52,892 nt of DNA from Lachnospiraceae bacterium (lineage in GTDB: Bacteria; Bacillota; Clostridia; Lachnospirales; Lachnospiraceae), in contig JAEEIV010000068.1 of the NCBI GenBank assembly GCA_016281555.1, positions 1-52,892 on the forward strand, read 5' to 3'. Numbering within the stretch: the first letter of the stretch is position 1; the number at the start of each line of letters is the position of its first letter. Shown in pieces: positions 1-8,633 of this stretch. The notes under the pieces were generated by a model that saw only the letters and a list, made by a program, of their open reading frames with translations, had not been told where the DNA came from and made no database searches. The position numbers were made by a program, and so were the translations under genes.

Positions 1-1961
1 CGTGGGCGGACGATTACAGCACCGTGACTGCGAGACGTGTCTGCGGCAATGACGCGACGCACGTCGAGTCCGAAGAGGTTGCAGCAGCGGAGAACGTAAC
101 GCAGGCGGCGGATTGCCAGCACGACGGAACCGTTATTTACACGGGCGAGTTTACGAACACGGCCTTTGCAAAGCAGACGAAGACCGTTACCTTGCCGGCG
201 GATCCGGATGCTCACGTGTTTACGACCGTGACGAAGGCGACGTACATTGAGGATCCTATAATAGAGGGGTCCAAAACGCTGATACTGGGGCGGACCATTA
301 AAGTCTGCTCGGTCTGCGGAATCGAAGAGATCGTTCTGGCAGATCCGATCGAGCCGAAACTTGGTGACGATCAGCTGGATTTCTACTCCATCACGAATGA
401 AGATCTGCTGGATCCTGCAGCGGGCAAGACCCTTCAGGACGTCATGAACAAACTCGAAGACCAGATGTCTGCGTATATCACCGCGGCGGCCAATCCGGAC
501 GGTACCGGCTACAGCGGGGCAACGATCTCGGCAGAGCTTACATGGGCGGAGAACTACAGCAACGTGCTTCTGTCCGATCTCGATCAGCAGTTCACGGCCA
601 ATCCGGATCTGAAGTACAAAGTCAAAGTCCACATCAAGCCGACGTATTACAGCTCTTACGACGGCGAAGTCTACGAAGGACAGCTCGGATCACAGATCTA
701 CGGTTCGTTGGCTGATCTGAAGGAAGTCACGGTGGATCTGGAACTGATCGCGCATACCCATAATTGGGAATGGAAACGCGACGTAGCGCATACCGATACG
801 GAACAAGGGTATGATGAGTACGAGTGCAGCATCTGTCACGCCGTCCACAAGGAATACTACCCGGCCGGTCATATATGGCAGGTCAAGGATTGGCTTGACG
901 ACGGCGAACTTCCGATGGACAGGACGTATGCGTTCCGGAGCGACTCAGGACCGTACGAAGACGAACACGGCGATCACTACGATCTCCACGTCGGCGGGGA
1001 ACGGTACTACTGCGCTGTCTGTAATGCGGTCAAGGAAGAGGTTACCGCAAAACTCTCGTTCGAGAACTATTACTCCTGGAGGGTCATGAATACGGAACTG
1101 ATCGCAGCAGGGTACGAGACGGTTTGGGACGTCGATCCGTCGCTGTACATGATGGGCATCTATGAATTCGAACTGGAGAACGGCGAAGACATCGAACTTC
1201 TGGTTCCGGGAACGTTCACATGGGCGGTCGGACAGCAGAGCCTGCTGAAGAGCACCACGTTAGAGTCCCTCAAGGATCCTGAGATGTACCAATTCGCCGC
1301 AGCGGTGACGTTCACTCCGGAGAATACGGAAGTGTTCGAAGCGGGAGACATGATGTTCGTGATCGAGAACTGGTACCACCCGTACAACCATGAGGAACAC
1401 AAAGCACAGGCGACGTTGGAGTACATTACGAAAACTGAGCCTCGTTGGGATTCGTCTTACAACGGAACCGGCGGTTGGATCGGCGGAACTGTTTACGCTC
1501 ACTGCAACCTCTGCGGACAAGATGAGTTGGATCATTACCTCCTGATTCCCGCGTACGTCGCGAACCTGATCGACGGTACCGTGACGGCCGGAACGCTTCC
1601 GGAAGGCACGAAGGCCACGATCACCGTGACGACAGAGAAACTCATCCAACTCTTCGGAGATCAGACGGTAGGGTACCTCCTGGACAATAAGCGCTGCAAT
1701 TACTCGAGTCGTGAACCGCATCCGTGGTATGAGTTCTTTACGGTGTTCTACTCTGACGACGGAACGCTGACCGGTACCCATTGTGATCAAATCAGCCATG
1801 GGGTATATACCGGATACGTTAGTTTCGTTACGGACGAGAGCACGCTTCCGCGTGACACGAAGTTCTCAGAACTCACGAGCAGCCTGACGATTGAGTTCAC
1901 CACCTACATCAACGTTACGACTTATGCACCGGTGGCGCTCACACTCGTCATTCAGCCGTAA
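1..1961 (+). CDS. Secreted H...CxxC repeat protein, 5' end missing
   Basis: The frame is open from the first base, so the gene begins outside the window; 652 residues are visible. It ends in TAA at 1959-1961. The visible part has no enzyme motif that I recognise. It carries repeated short units in which a histidine-tryptophan stretch is followed by a CxxC pair: VCSVCG near base 305, ECSICH near 825, YYCAVCN near 1010 and HCNLCG near 1500. Such units are common in secreted proteins of Clostridia, where they may bind metal or stabilise small beta domains. Between them lie beta-rich stretches of unknown type. No LPxTG motif or C-terminal membrane anchor is seen. The export signal is presumably in the missing N-terminus. 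Function unknown; a surface or secreted role is inferred from composition only. Confidence 0.75.
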   Translation, partial: WADDYSTVTARRVCGNDATHVESEEVAAAENVTQAADCQHDGTVIYTGEFTNTAFAKQTKTVTLPADPDAHVFTTVTKATYIEDPIIEGSKTLILGRTIKVCSVCGIEEIVLADPIEPKLGDDQLDFYSITNEDLLDPAAGKTLQDVMNKLEDQMSAYITAAANPDGTGYSGATISAELTWAENYSNVLLSDLDQQFTANPDLKYKVKVHIKPTYYSSYDGEVYEGQLGSQIYGSLADLKEVTVDLELIAHTHNWEWKRDVAHTDTEQGYDEYECSICHAVHKEYYPAGHIWQVKDWLDDGELPMDRTYAFRSDSGPYEDEHGDHYDLHVGGERYYCAVCNAVKEEVTAKLSFENYYSWRVMNTELIAAGYETVWDVDPSLYMMGIYEFELENGEDIELLVPGTFTWAVGQQSLLKSTTLESLKDPEMYQFAAAVTFTPENTEVFEAGDMMFVIENWYHPYNHEEHKAQATLEYITKTEPRWDSSYNGTGGWIGGTVYAHCNLCGQDELDHYLLIPAYVANLIDGTVTAGTLPEGTKATITVTTEKLIQLFGDQTVGYLLDNKRCNYSSREPHPWYEFFTVFYSDDGTLTGTHCDQISHGVYTGYVSFVTDESTLPRDTKFSELTSSLTIEFTTYINVTTYAPVALTLVIQP

Positions 1962-1971
1962 GGACAAGAAA

Positions 1972-2050
1972 CAGGCGCCCCCGGCAGGAGGCGCCTGCAA
2001 GAAAACAGAACAGGTGCGCCGGCTCTTACAAAGCAGCGCACCTGTTTTTT
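1972..2050. terminator. Two-hairpin bidirectional terminator
   Basis: Two hairpins lie between convergent genes. The first pairs CAGGCGCC (1972-1979) with GGCGCCTG (1990-1997); read on the minus strand it is followed by a T-rich stretch, so it can end araC transcription. The second pairs CAGGTGCGC (2011-2019) with GCGCACCTG (2036-2044) and is followed on the plus strand by six T (2045-2050), a good intrinsic terminator for the plus-strand gene. The T-run overlaps the araC stop codon. Confidence 0.85.
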
Positions 2051-2900
2051 ATTGCTTTTCCCGGATCTCGCGGGGCGTTTTTTTGAATCTCGCCAAAAAG
2101 TTCTGGTTGAACGTACCCTGGTTGTAATACCCCGAGGCAATCATGACCTCGCGGATCGGAAGATCGGTGGTCGTTAAGAGACTGTAGGCCCGGGTGACGC
2201 GCAGGGAATTCAGATATTCTCTGAAGGAGGTTCCGATCTCCGAAAAAACGCGGGAGATCGAATTCGGCGTGACGTGACAGGCGTCGGCCAGAGTGTCACG
2301 GGAGACGTCCTCGGTAAAGTGATCGGCGAGATAGCGGAGGATCTTCCTGAGCAGGGAAAAATCGGGCATCTCCTCAGATTCAAACTCCACGAGTTTGGAA
2401 AGTTCCAACGTAAGAACGGTAAGATAAGGGCCGAGGTCTGCGATCTCCTCATAGGAAAGGCCGAGATCGAAATGACCGGCGGATTCATTGCCGGAGAATC
2501 CGGCTTCTTCTTTCTTCCGGAGAACGAAGTTTACGACCTCGTCGAACAGCATCGGCGTCATCGCGTTCAGACGTTCTTTCGGGATGTGGGAATCTTTTGG
2601 AAAGGCGGCCGGGAGCAACGGTCCGAGCCCGGGGCAGATCTCCGGCCGGAAGATCAGCGCATCGAAGGAAATCGGGGCATCTCCGCTCTCATGGAACTCG
2701 TGGTAAGTGAATGGCGTATTGAAGAGCATATCGCCCGGAAACAGGCTGATTTTGCGGCCGTTCACGCCCATGGAGACCTGCCCCTTCCGGACGAATAACA
2801 CCTCGATCTCCTCGTGCATGCCGACCGGCAGGGCGGAGAGATGAGAGAAACGCCGGAAAGTAAACGGTTCCGTATGCTTTTTGTAGACCAATGCGTCCAT
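2049..2900 (-). CDS. AraC-family transcriptional regulator
   Basis: This 283-residue protein has the usual two-domain layout. Residues ~1-110 form a cupin-type sensing domain (with PVGMHEEIEVLFVRKG and FPGDMLFNTP), and residues ~185-283 carry the two helix-turn-helix motifs of AraC/XylS proteins, ending in the typical YNQGTFNQNFLARFKKTP signature. The start at 2898-2900 is preceded on the minus strand by AAGGAG four bases away. The gene diverges from the aminotransferase operon starting at 3154, and both have good sigma-70/A-type promoters within 100 bp. The regulator most likely responds to a small sugar or amine ligand and controls that operon, itself, or both. The ligand cannot be predicted from sequence. 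Confidence 0.93.
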   Translation of the reverse strand: MDALVYKKHTEPFTFRRFSHLSALPVGMHEEIEVLFVRKGQVSMGVNGRKISLFPGDMLFNTPFTYHEFHESGDAPISFDALIFRPEICPGLGPLLPAAFPKDSHIPKERLNAMTPMLFDEVVNFVLRKKEEAGFSGNESAGHFDLGLSYEEIADLGPYLTVLTLELSKLVEFESEEMPDFSLLRKILRYLADHFTEDVSRDTLADACHVTPNSISRVFSEIGTSFREYLNSLRVTRAYSLLTTTDLPIREVMIASGYYNQGTFNQNFLARFKKTPREIREKQ

Positions 2901-2933
2901 GATTCTCCTTCAAACAATCGCTTCAGCCATTCC

Positions 2934-2962
2934 GTTATAAATGATTTTGCACGGACTGTCAA
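2934..2962 (-). promoter_or_regulatory. Promoter of the araC-type gene
   Basis: On the minus strand TTGACA (2957-2962) is separated by 17 bases from TATAAC (2934-2939). This is a near-consensus vegetative promoter, and the regulator's start lies about 35 bases downstream. Confidence 0.8.
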
Positions 2963-3024
2963 GCGCAGGCCCCGCCGGAAAAGCGGCTTATGGAAAATCG
3001 TTGCAGGGAAATCTTAAATCGGAA

Positions 3025-3053
3025 TTGAACGGAAAAGGCACATATGATATTAT
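3025..3053 (+). promoter_or_regulatory. Promoter of the aminotransferase-M81 operon
   Basis: TTGAAC (3025-3030), a 17-base spacer and TATTAT (3048-3053) form a good vegetative promoter about 100 bases before the operon start at 3154. It faces away from the regulator promoter, with 62 bases between the two -35 boxes, where an AraC operator would be expected. Confidence 0.78.
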
Positions 3054-3153
3054 GATAATAGGGGAAGAGTGAGAGCGTGTTAATCAACGATTTTGTGAGA
3101 AGAACTGGTGCTGATTGAAACTGCTCCACGATTCCGTCAGGGGGGAGATAAGA

Positions 3154-4317
3154 ATGGAATTCAATGAGAAGATCCGGGATCTGGCGCCGTCCAAGTCCAT
3201 CGTGTTCATGCAGAAGGCGAAGGCGCTGCAGAAAGAGGATCCGGGCATCATTTCGTTGGCGGGCGGCGAGCCGGATTTCACGACTCCGAAACGGATCCGC
3301 GACGAAGTGACGAAACAGCTTGAAAAAGGATATACGCATTATACGATCGGGCCGGGTCTGCCGGAACTTCGGGAGCGCATTGCCGGGAAACTCCGGGAAG
3401 AAAACGGTGCAGAGTACGATCCGTACGGCGTCATCGTGACGCCGGGCGGCAAGTTTGCGATCTATCTTGCGGTGCGCTCGCTCGTGAACCCCGGGGACGA
3501 AGTGATGTTTCCGGAGCCCGGATGGGTGTCGTATCCTTCGATCGTCGAGGCGAGCAATGCCTGCCCGGTGCCGGTCAGATTGTCCGGCAGCGACGGATTC
3601 CGTCTGACGAGAGCGAAGCTGGAAGAAAAGGTCAGTGAGAAGACGCGTCTTCTCATCGTGAATTATCCGAACAATCCGACCGGGCGTGTCCTTTCGAGAC
3701 CGGAAGCGGAAGAACTCAGGGCGTTTCTGAACGCGCATCCGGACGTATTGCTGCTGTCCGACGAGATTTACGAACGGATCCTGTTCGAAGGAGCAGAGAA
3801 CGTGAGCCCCGCGTCCTATCCGGACCTGCGGGACCGCGTGATCACGGTCAACGGTTTCTCGAAAAGCGTGGCCATGACCGGATTCCGGATCGGGTATCTC
3901 GCGACGACGCCGGAGATCGCGAAAGTGATGTATAAACTGTTCCAGCATACGATGTCCTGCACGAGCGGCTTCATCATGAAGGCAGCGCTCACGGCCCTTG
4001 ATTGTCAGGAAGAGATCGAGGAAATGCGGCAGGAATACGAGCGGAGAAGAGATGCGTTCATCGGGGCATTGAACGAGATCCCGGGGGTCACGGCGGCATT
4101 GCCTGAAGGCGCGTTCTACGCATGGGTTAAATTTGACATGCCCGGACTGGACTCGGAAGAGACGGCGGCGTTTCTTCTGAAAGAAGCGCGGGTGGTCGGC
4201 GTGCCCGGCAATGCCTACGGCACCGACGAGACGTACGTCCGCTTTTCCTTTGCCTCCTCGATGGAGGACCTCATGGAAAGTGCGAAACGGATCCGGGAGG
4301 CCATGGAGAAGAGATGA
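3154..4317 (+). CDS. Class I/II PLP-dependent aminotransferase
   Basis: A 387-residue fold-type I aminotransferase of the aspartate aminotransferase family. The ATG at 3154 is chosen over an upstream TTG at 3115 because GGGGGAG (3141-3147) sits six bases before it and the family's N-terminus begins there (FNEKIRDLAPS). NNPTG (residues 173-177), the DEIYE segment and the PLP lysine K237 in NGFSKSVAMTGFRIGY are all present, as is the substrate-carboxylate arginine in YVRFSF near the C-terminus. It should transfer an amino group between an amino acid and a 2-oxo acid in the cytoplasm; the substrate is not determined. The stop overlaps the next start (ATGA, 4314-4317), so it is translationally coupled to the M81 gene. 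Confidence 0.93.
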   Translation: MEFNEKIRDLAPSKSIVFMQKAKALQKEDPGIISLAGGEPDFTTPKRIRDEVTKQLEKGYTHYTIGPGLPELRERIAGKLREENGAEYDPYGVIVTPGGKFAIYLAVRSLVNPGDEVMFPEPGWVSYPSIVEASNACPVPVRLSGSDGFRLTRAKLEEKVSEKTRLLIVNYPNNPTGRVLSRPEAEELRAFLNAHPDVLLLSDEIYERILFEGAENVSPASYPDLRDRVITVNGFSKSVAMTGFRIGYLATTPEIAKVMYKLFQHTMSCTSGFIMKAALTALDCQEEIEEMRQEYERRRDAFIGALNEIPGVTAALPEGAFYAWVKFDMPGLDSEETAAFLLKEARVVGVPGNAYGTDETYVRFSFASSMEDLMESAKRIREAMEKR

Positions 4318-5819
4318 GGCTCATCATCGCGGAATTCGGCCAGGAGACGAATACGTTTACCCCGAACCGCCTGGATTTTCAGGCGTTTTCCGGCGGCGGC
4401 TGGAAGAAAAAAGAGACGATCCTCGAGAACTTCCGGCATACCGGCACCTACCTCGGCGGCGCGATCGACGAGGCGGAGAGAGAGGCGGCGCGCTCGGGCG
4501 AGCCGATCGAACTTCTTCCGCTCGATTCGGTCACGGTGACCGGCGGCGCACCGATGAGCCGCGAATGTTTCGATTATGCGGTCGGACATTTTCTGGACGA
4601 CGTACGGACATATTGCAAAGAAGCGGACGGCATGTTTTTCGCCGAACACGGCGGCGGGGGTGCGGAAGGCATTGAGGATCTGGAGGTCTATCTCCTGAAA
4701 GAGATCCGGAAGATCACGGGACCTGAGTTTCCGATCGTTTCTTCCCTCGACATGCACGCCTGCATCACGGAGGAATTCTGCGCGCTCACCGACGGGCTCT
4801 TCGTCATCAAGGAGTTCCCGCATTCGGACATGGCGGACGCGGCGGCAATGGCCATGCGGTCGCTCGTTAGGACGGTCCGCACCGGATTCCGGCCGGTCAT
4901 GACGGTCGTGAACCTGCCGCTCATCCTGCCGAACACGACGACCTGTACGACGGTCGAACCGATGAAGTCCGTGAAAGAGCATTTTGCACAAGTGTCCCGG
5001 GAGAAAGGATTCATTGACTGTTCGCTCGTGCAGGGATATTCCGCCAATGACCAGTACTGGTCCGGCACGTCGGTGCTGATCCTGTCCGACAGGAAAGAGG
5101 AAGAGACCGCGAAGGAACTTGCGCTGTATTTCTGGAAGAGGCGGAAGGAATTTGATCCGCATCCGGTTTCGGCGAAAGAAGCCGTAAATATGGCGGAGAC
5201 GTTTCCGGGTCCGGGCTACGCCCTGATCCACGAAACGACGGACAACCCGGGCAGCGGTTGTCCCGGCGACGGCACGCATCTTCTGCGGGAACTCATTGAA
5301 CGGAATCTGCCGGGCAGCGTTTTTGCGATGATCTTCGATCCCGAAACGGCGGAGCAGGCATGGGAAGCCGGCACGGGTGCCTTGATCTCGGTCCGGCTCG
5401 GCGGAAAGTGCACGGACCGCTGCGGCGAACCGCTGGAGTTGCATGACGTTAGGGTGCTGGCGCTCTCAGACGGCGAATTCGTCTTCCGGGGCTCGTGGAG
5501 GACCGGCGCAAAGGCGACGATCGGACGATCGGCGCTCCTTCGATACAAAAACACGGAAATCGTGGTCTCGTCGATCCTGGACCAGACCTTCGACGACGGA
5601 CCGCTCCGGATCTTCGGCCGGAAACCGGAGGACTACCGGATCGTGGCCATCAAGTCGGCCGGGCATTTCCGCGGTTACTATGAATCCCGGGCCGGGAAGA
5701 TCATCCCCTGCGAGACCCCGGGCCTCCGCTCGTCGGACTTACGGAGTTACCCGTATGTGAACATCCGCCGTCCGGTGTACCCGCTGGATCCGGATACAGA
5801 GTTTTCAGGAGAAGCATAG
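4314..5819 (+). CDS. M81 family metallopeptidase (MlrC-like)
   Basis: The 501-residue protein matches the M81/MlrC family (DUF1485), named after the microcystinase gene cluster but widespread and mostly of unknown substrate. The start gives the typical N-terminus RLIIAEFGQETNTFTPN. Likely zinc ligands are D146 and H148 in SLDMHA and H170 in EFPHSDM, by analogy with MlrC; the EGIEDLEVYLL and DNPGSGCPGDGTHLL segments are also family hallmarks. No signal peptide is seen, so it should act in the cytoplasm, perhaps cleaving a small peptide or amide. It overlaps the preceding aminotransferase by four bases and is followed after 66 bases by a class V PLP enzyme, suggesting a joint pathway for an amino-containing substrate. 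Confidence 0.9.
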   Translation: MRLIIAEFGQETNTFTPNRLDFQAFSGGGWKKKETILENFRHTGTYLGGAIDEAEREAARSGEPIELLPLDSVTVTGGAPMSRECFDYAVGHFLDDVRTYCKEADGMFFAEHGGGGAEGIEDLEVYLLKEIRKITGPEFPIVSSLDMHACITEEFCALTDGLFVIKEFPHSDMADAAAMAMRSLVRTVRTGFRPVMTVVNLPLILPNTTTCTTVEPMKSVKEHFAQVSREKGFIDCSLVQGYSANDQYWSGTSVLILSDRKEEETAKELALYFWKRRKEFDPHPVSAKEAVNMAETFPGPGYALIHETTDNPGSGCPGDGTHLLRELIERNLPGSVFAMIFDPETAEQAWEAGTGALISVRLGGKCTDRCGEPLELHDVRVLALSDGEFVFRGSWRTGAKATIGRSALLRYKNTEIVVSSILDQTFDDGPLRIFGRKPEDYRIVAIKSAGHFRGYYESRAGKIIPCETPGLRSSDLRSYPYVNIRRPVYPLDPDTEFSGEA

Positions 5820-5885
5820 GCGAGTGATGCCGTCTCACCCACGCGGTGATTCTTCGGCAACGATGCGCCTTACGATAGGAGAAAA

Positions 5886-7112
5886 ATGGACATTTATCTC
5901 GACAATGCGGCGACGTCCCGTCCCGCGGAAAGGACCTTGCGGGCGGCGGAGACTTTCGTCCGTCTGTTTACGAACAAGGAAAAGTCCGCGAGCGACGTGA
6001 CGCGGGAAATGCGCGGCTACTTAAAAGACGCGCGGAGAAACGCCGCGAAGTTCATCCATGCGGACGAAGACGAGATCGCGCTCGTCATCGGGACGACGCA
6101 CGGACTCGGGATCATCGCGAACGCATTGCCGCTCGAAGAAGGCGACAACGTCCTCGTCTGCGATCTCGAATATCAGGCGTCGGTCGTGTGTTTCCTGCCG
6201 AACAGCCGGAAATACGGCTATGAGATCCGGGAAGTGAAAAGTCACGACGGTATCATCACCGCAGCGGATTTCGAAGCCGCGATGGATGAACATACGAAGG
6301 CGATCATGCTGGCGTCCGTGCAGGAAGTGAACGGATACCGCGCCGACGTGAAGGAAATTGCAGAAACGGCGCACCGCCACGGCGTGTATCTCGCGATCGA
6401 CGGCGTTCAGGAGGCCGGCGCGATGGCGGTCGACGTTCATGAGACCGGCGTGGATTTCTACACGGCGGGCGGAAAGAAGTGGATCGGCAACCCCTTCGGC
6501 ATGGGTTTCCTCTACGTGAGGAGGGAAGTGTCGAAGAAACTGGAGCCCGCGTATTACGGCTATTTCAGCATGAAAGTGCCGGAAAAGTTCCCGGACTACG
6601 TGTCGTATCTGGAAGATCCCGCCAGAACGCCGTTTGACGACGAGGGGATCATTGACGACGCCACGAAGTTCGAGATCATGGGGTTCACGAACTACGTCGG
6701 CGCGCTCGGCCTTTCGGAGGCTTTGTCCGTGCAGATGGAGATCGGGACGGACGTCATTGAGAAGAAAATCAAGACGTTGAACAAGCGGCTTTTAGAGAAC
6801 CTCGCAAAACTCGGGATCCGGGCGGAGAGCCCGTACGATGAACGGCATATGTCGTCGATCGCCGCGTTCAATTTCGGTTTCCCGGGCGGGAGCATCGAGA
6901 AGGAAAAAGAATTGGTGAAATACCTGCAGGAACGCGGCATTTTCGTGTCGCTTCGGAGTTCCACCGGCACGGGCGGGATCCGGGTTTCCATGCATTATTA
7001 CAACACGGAAGAGGAGATCGACTGCCTCACAGATGCGGTCGGGACGTTTCTTGGGCGGGACGGGGATCATAAAGCGGTCCCTGAAAGCGAAAAACAGGAG
7101 AAAAAGCAATGA
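5886..7112 (+). CDS. Class V aminotransferase / cysteine desulfurase-like PLP enzyme
   Basis: A 408-residue fold-type I PLP enzyme of the class V group (SufS, isopenicillin N epimerase and relatives). The N-terminus MDIYLDNAATSRP is typical, IDGVQ carries the cofactor aspartate, and the PLP lysine is probably K198 in GGKKWIGNP; the usual histidine before it is replaced by lysine, as in several epimerase-like branches that lack it. No loop with the SufS/IscS sulfur-carrying cysteine is obvious, so desulfurase activity is uncertain. AGGAGA precedes the ATG by a few bases. Its stop overlaps the start of the next gene (ATGA, 7109-7112). It is far from the SUF genes of this window, so a role in the local operon is more likely than general Fe-S supply. 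Confidence 0.88.
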   Translation: MDIYLDNAATSRPAERTLRAAETFVRLFTNKEKSASDVTREMRGYLKDARRNAAKFIHADEDEIALVIGTTHGLGIIANALPLEEGDNVLVCDLEYQASVVCFLPNSRKYGYEIREVKSHDGIITAADFEAAMDEHTKAIMLASVQEVNGYRADVKEIAETAHRHGVYLAIDGVQEAGAMAVDVHETGVDFYTAGGKKWIGNPFGMGFLYVRREVSKKLEPAYYGYFSMKVPEKFPDYVSYLEDPARTPFDDEGIIDDATKFEIMGFTNYVGALGLSEALSVQMEIGTDVIEKKIKTLNKRLLENLAKLGIRAESPYDERHMSSIAAFNFGFPGGSIEKEKELVKYLQERGIFVSLRSSTGTGGIRVSMHYYNTEEEIDCLTDAVGTFLGRDGDHKAVPESEKQEKKQ

Positions 7113-8623
7113 AACGAAACGGGTTGAGATGGATGGCCGTCTTAGCGGTCCTGATCCTGATTACGGGCCTTTTCGCGGCTTGTGCAGGGGGGAATACCGG
7201 GACGGACACCGACGTGCCGTCTTCCGGCGGCAATGAGCAGACTGCGACGGAAACGGGCGAAGCAAAACCGGCGGACGTCACCGGACAGTTTTCGGTGGGC
7301 TATGCCAGGGTCAGCATCGTGCCGGACTATGAAGTGCCGCTCGGCGGCTTCGGCGACACGAAGGTGAGACTTTCGAAGGGCGCGTACGACATCATTTACG
7401 AGACCTGCATTGCCATCACGGACGAAGAAGGCGAAACGGTGCTGATCTTCGCGATCGACATCGGCAACCTCCTGGGGCAGATGGGCGACCGGATCCGGCA
7501 GGCGGTGCACGATGAGCTCGGCATTCCGATCGATCACATCGCGGTCAACGTAACGCATACGCATTCGGCCTGCAATATGAGTGACGAGGATTTCAATTCG
7601 GCGCGGTACCGGAACGATTTGAAGAACAAGGCGCCGCTCGTTGCCGCGGAGGCGCTCGCGGACCGCAAGCCCGCCACGATGGAGATCGGACGCTGTGAGA
7701 CCGTCGGGATGAACTACGTCCGCCGTTACCTCATGGAAGACGGCACGTACGCGGGCGACAACTTCGGCACTTTCGTCAACAACAAGCCGGTCGCGCACGA
7801 GAGCGAGGCGGACCACGAGATCCAGATGATCCGGTTCACGAGAGAAGGCGGAAAGCCGGTCGTTCTGACGAATTATCAGGTGCATGCGACCGTCGGGAGC
7901 GGAACCCACTCCAAGGAACCGATCTACTATGAGATCTCTCCGGACTTCATCGGCTCTTACCGCCGGAAGATCGAGACCGAGAAAGACTGCCTGCTGGCCT
8001 ATCTCCTCGGCGGTGCGGGAAACATCAATCCGCGGTCGAAGATCGAAGGCGAGACGCTGACGAACGACCCGACGGAATACGGCGAGACACTGGCCGATTT
8101 CGTGCTCGACGCCTGGGACACCGCGTTTACGAGTGCCGAAACCGGAAAGGTCCGGGCGATCGAAAAGACCGTGACCGGCGTCGTGAACCACGAGGACGAC
8201 GCGCTCGTCGCGGTGGCCACGGAAATGTACAACTACTGGCTGGATCACAACTACGACGGAACGGGCGCCGCGAAGATCGGAAAGCCCTACGGCATTGATT
8301 CTCCGCATCAGGCGAACAGCATCATCGGCCGGGCAAGCATGGGCAAGACCTACAACATCAACCTTGCCGCAATCTCGATCGGTTCGGTGGCGTTTGCGGT
8401 CGCGCCGTACGAAATGTTTGACGTGAACGCATTGACCTTAAAGCGGAACGACTTGTACGACATGACCTTCGTGCTGGCGTACGGAAACTCCTACGTCGGC
8501 TACATGCCGGACGAAAACGCCTATTCGCACAAAGGCTACGAGCAGGCGCAATGCAGATTCGTGAAGGGCACGGCGGAGATCTTTGTCGATGAACTGATGA
8601 GCCTGTTGAAGGATCTGAAGTAA
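7109..8623 (+). CDS. Ceramidase-like lipoprotein (neutral/alkaline ceramidase N-terminal fold)
   Basis: A 504-residue lipoprotein. The first 24 residues are a lipoprotein signal peptide with lipobox FAAC (C25), followed by a Thr/Gly-rich linker. The rest resembles the N-terminal domain of neutral ceramidases: GYARVSIVPDYEVPLGG, the metal-binding THTHS (H150, H152) and NYQVHAT (H259) are visible. At the position where ceramidases have their catalytic serine (GDVSPN-type motif) this protein has GNINP (305-308), so the serine is missing. It is also shorter than true ceramidases, which carry a further C-terminal domain. It probably acts outside the membrane on another amide or ester, or only binds. 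Translationally coupled to the PLP enzyme before it and 10 bases from the next lipoprotein gene. Confidence 0.8.
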   Translation: MKRNGLRWMAVLAVLILITGLFAACAGGNTGTDTDVPSSGGNEQTATETGEAKPADVTGQFSVGYARVSIVPDYEVPLGGFGDTKVRLSKGAYDIIYETCIAITDEEGETVLIFAIDIGNLLGQMGDRIRQAVHDELGIPIDHIAVNVTHTHSACNMSDEDFNSARYRNDLKNKAPLVAAEALADRKPATMEIGRCETVGMNYVRRYLMEDGTYAGDNFGTFVNNKPVAHESEADHEIQMIRFTREGGKPVVLTNYQVHATVGSGTHSKEPIYYEISPDFIGSYRRKIETEKDCLLAYLLGGAGNINPRSKIEGETLTNDPTEYGETLADFVLDAWDTAFTSAETGKVRAIEKTVTGVVNHEDDALVAVATEMYNYWLDHNYDGTGAAKIGKPYGIDSPHQANSIIGRASMGKTYNINLAAISIGSVAFAVAPYEMFDVNALTLKRNDLYDMTFVLAYGNSYVGYMPDENAYSHKGYEQAQCRFVKGTAEIFVDELMSLLKDLK

Positions 8624-8633
8624 GGAGGCGGGC

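Noticed and set aside
4215..5444. 409-codon minus-strand open frame over the M81 gene
   Set aside because: Shadow of a gene with clear family motifs; product lacks hydrophobic core patterns and has no ribosome binding site.
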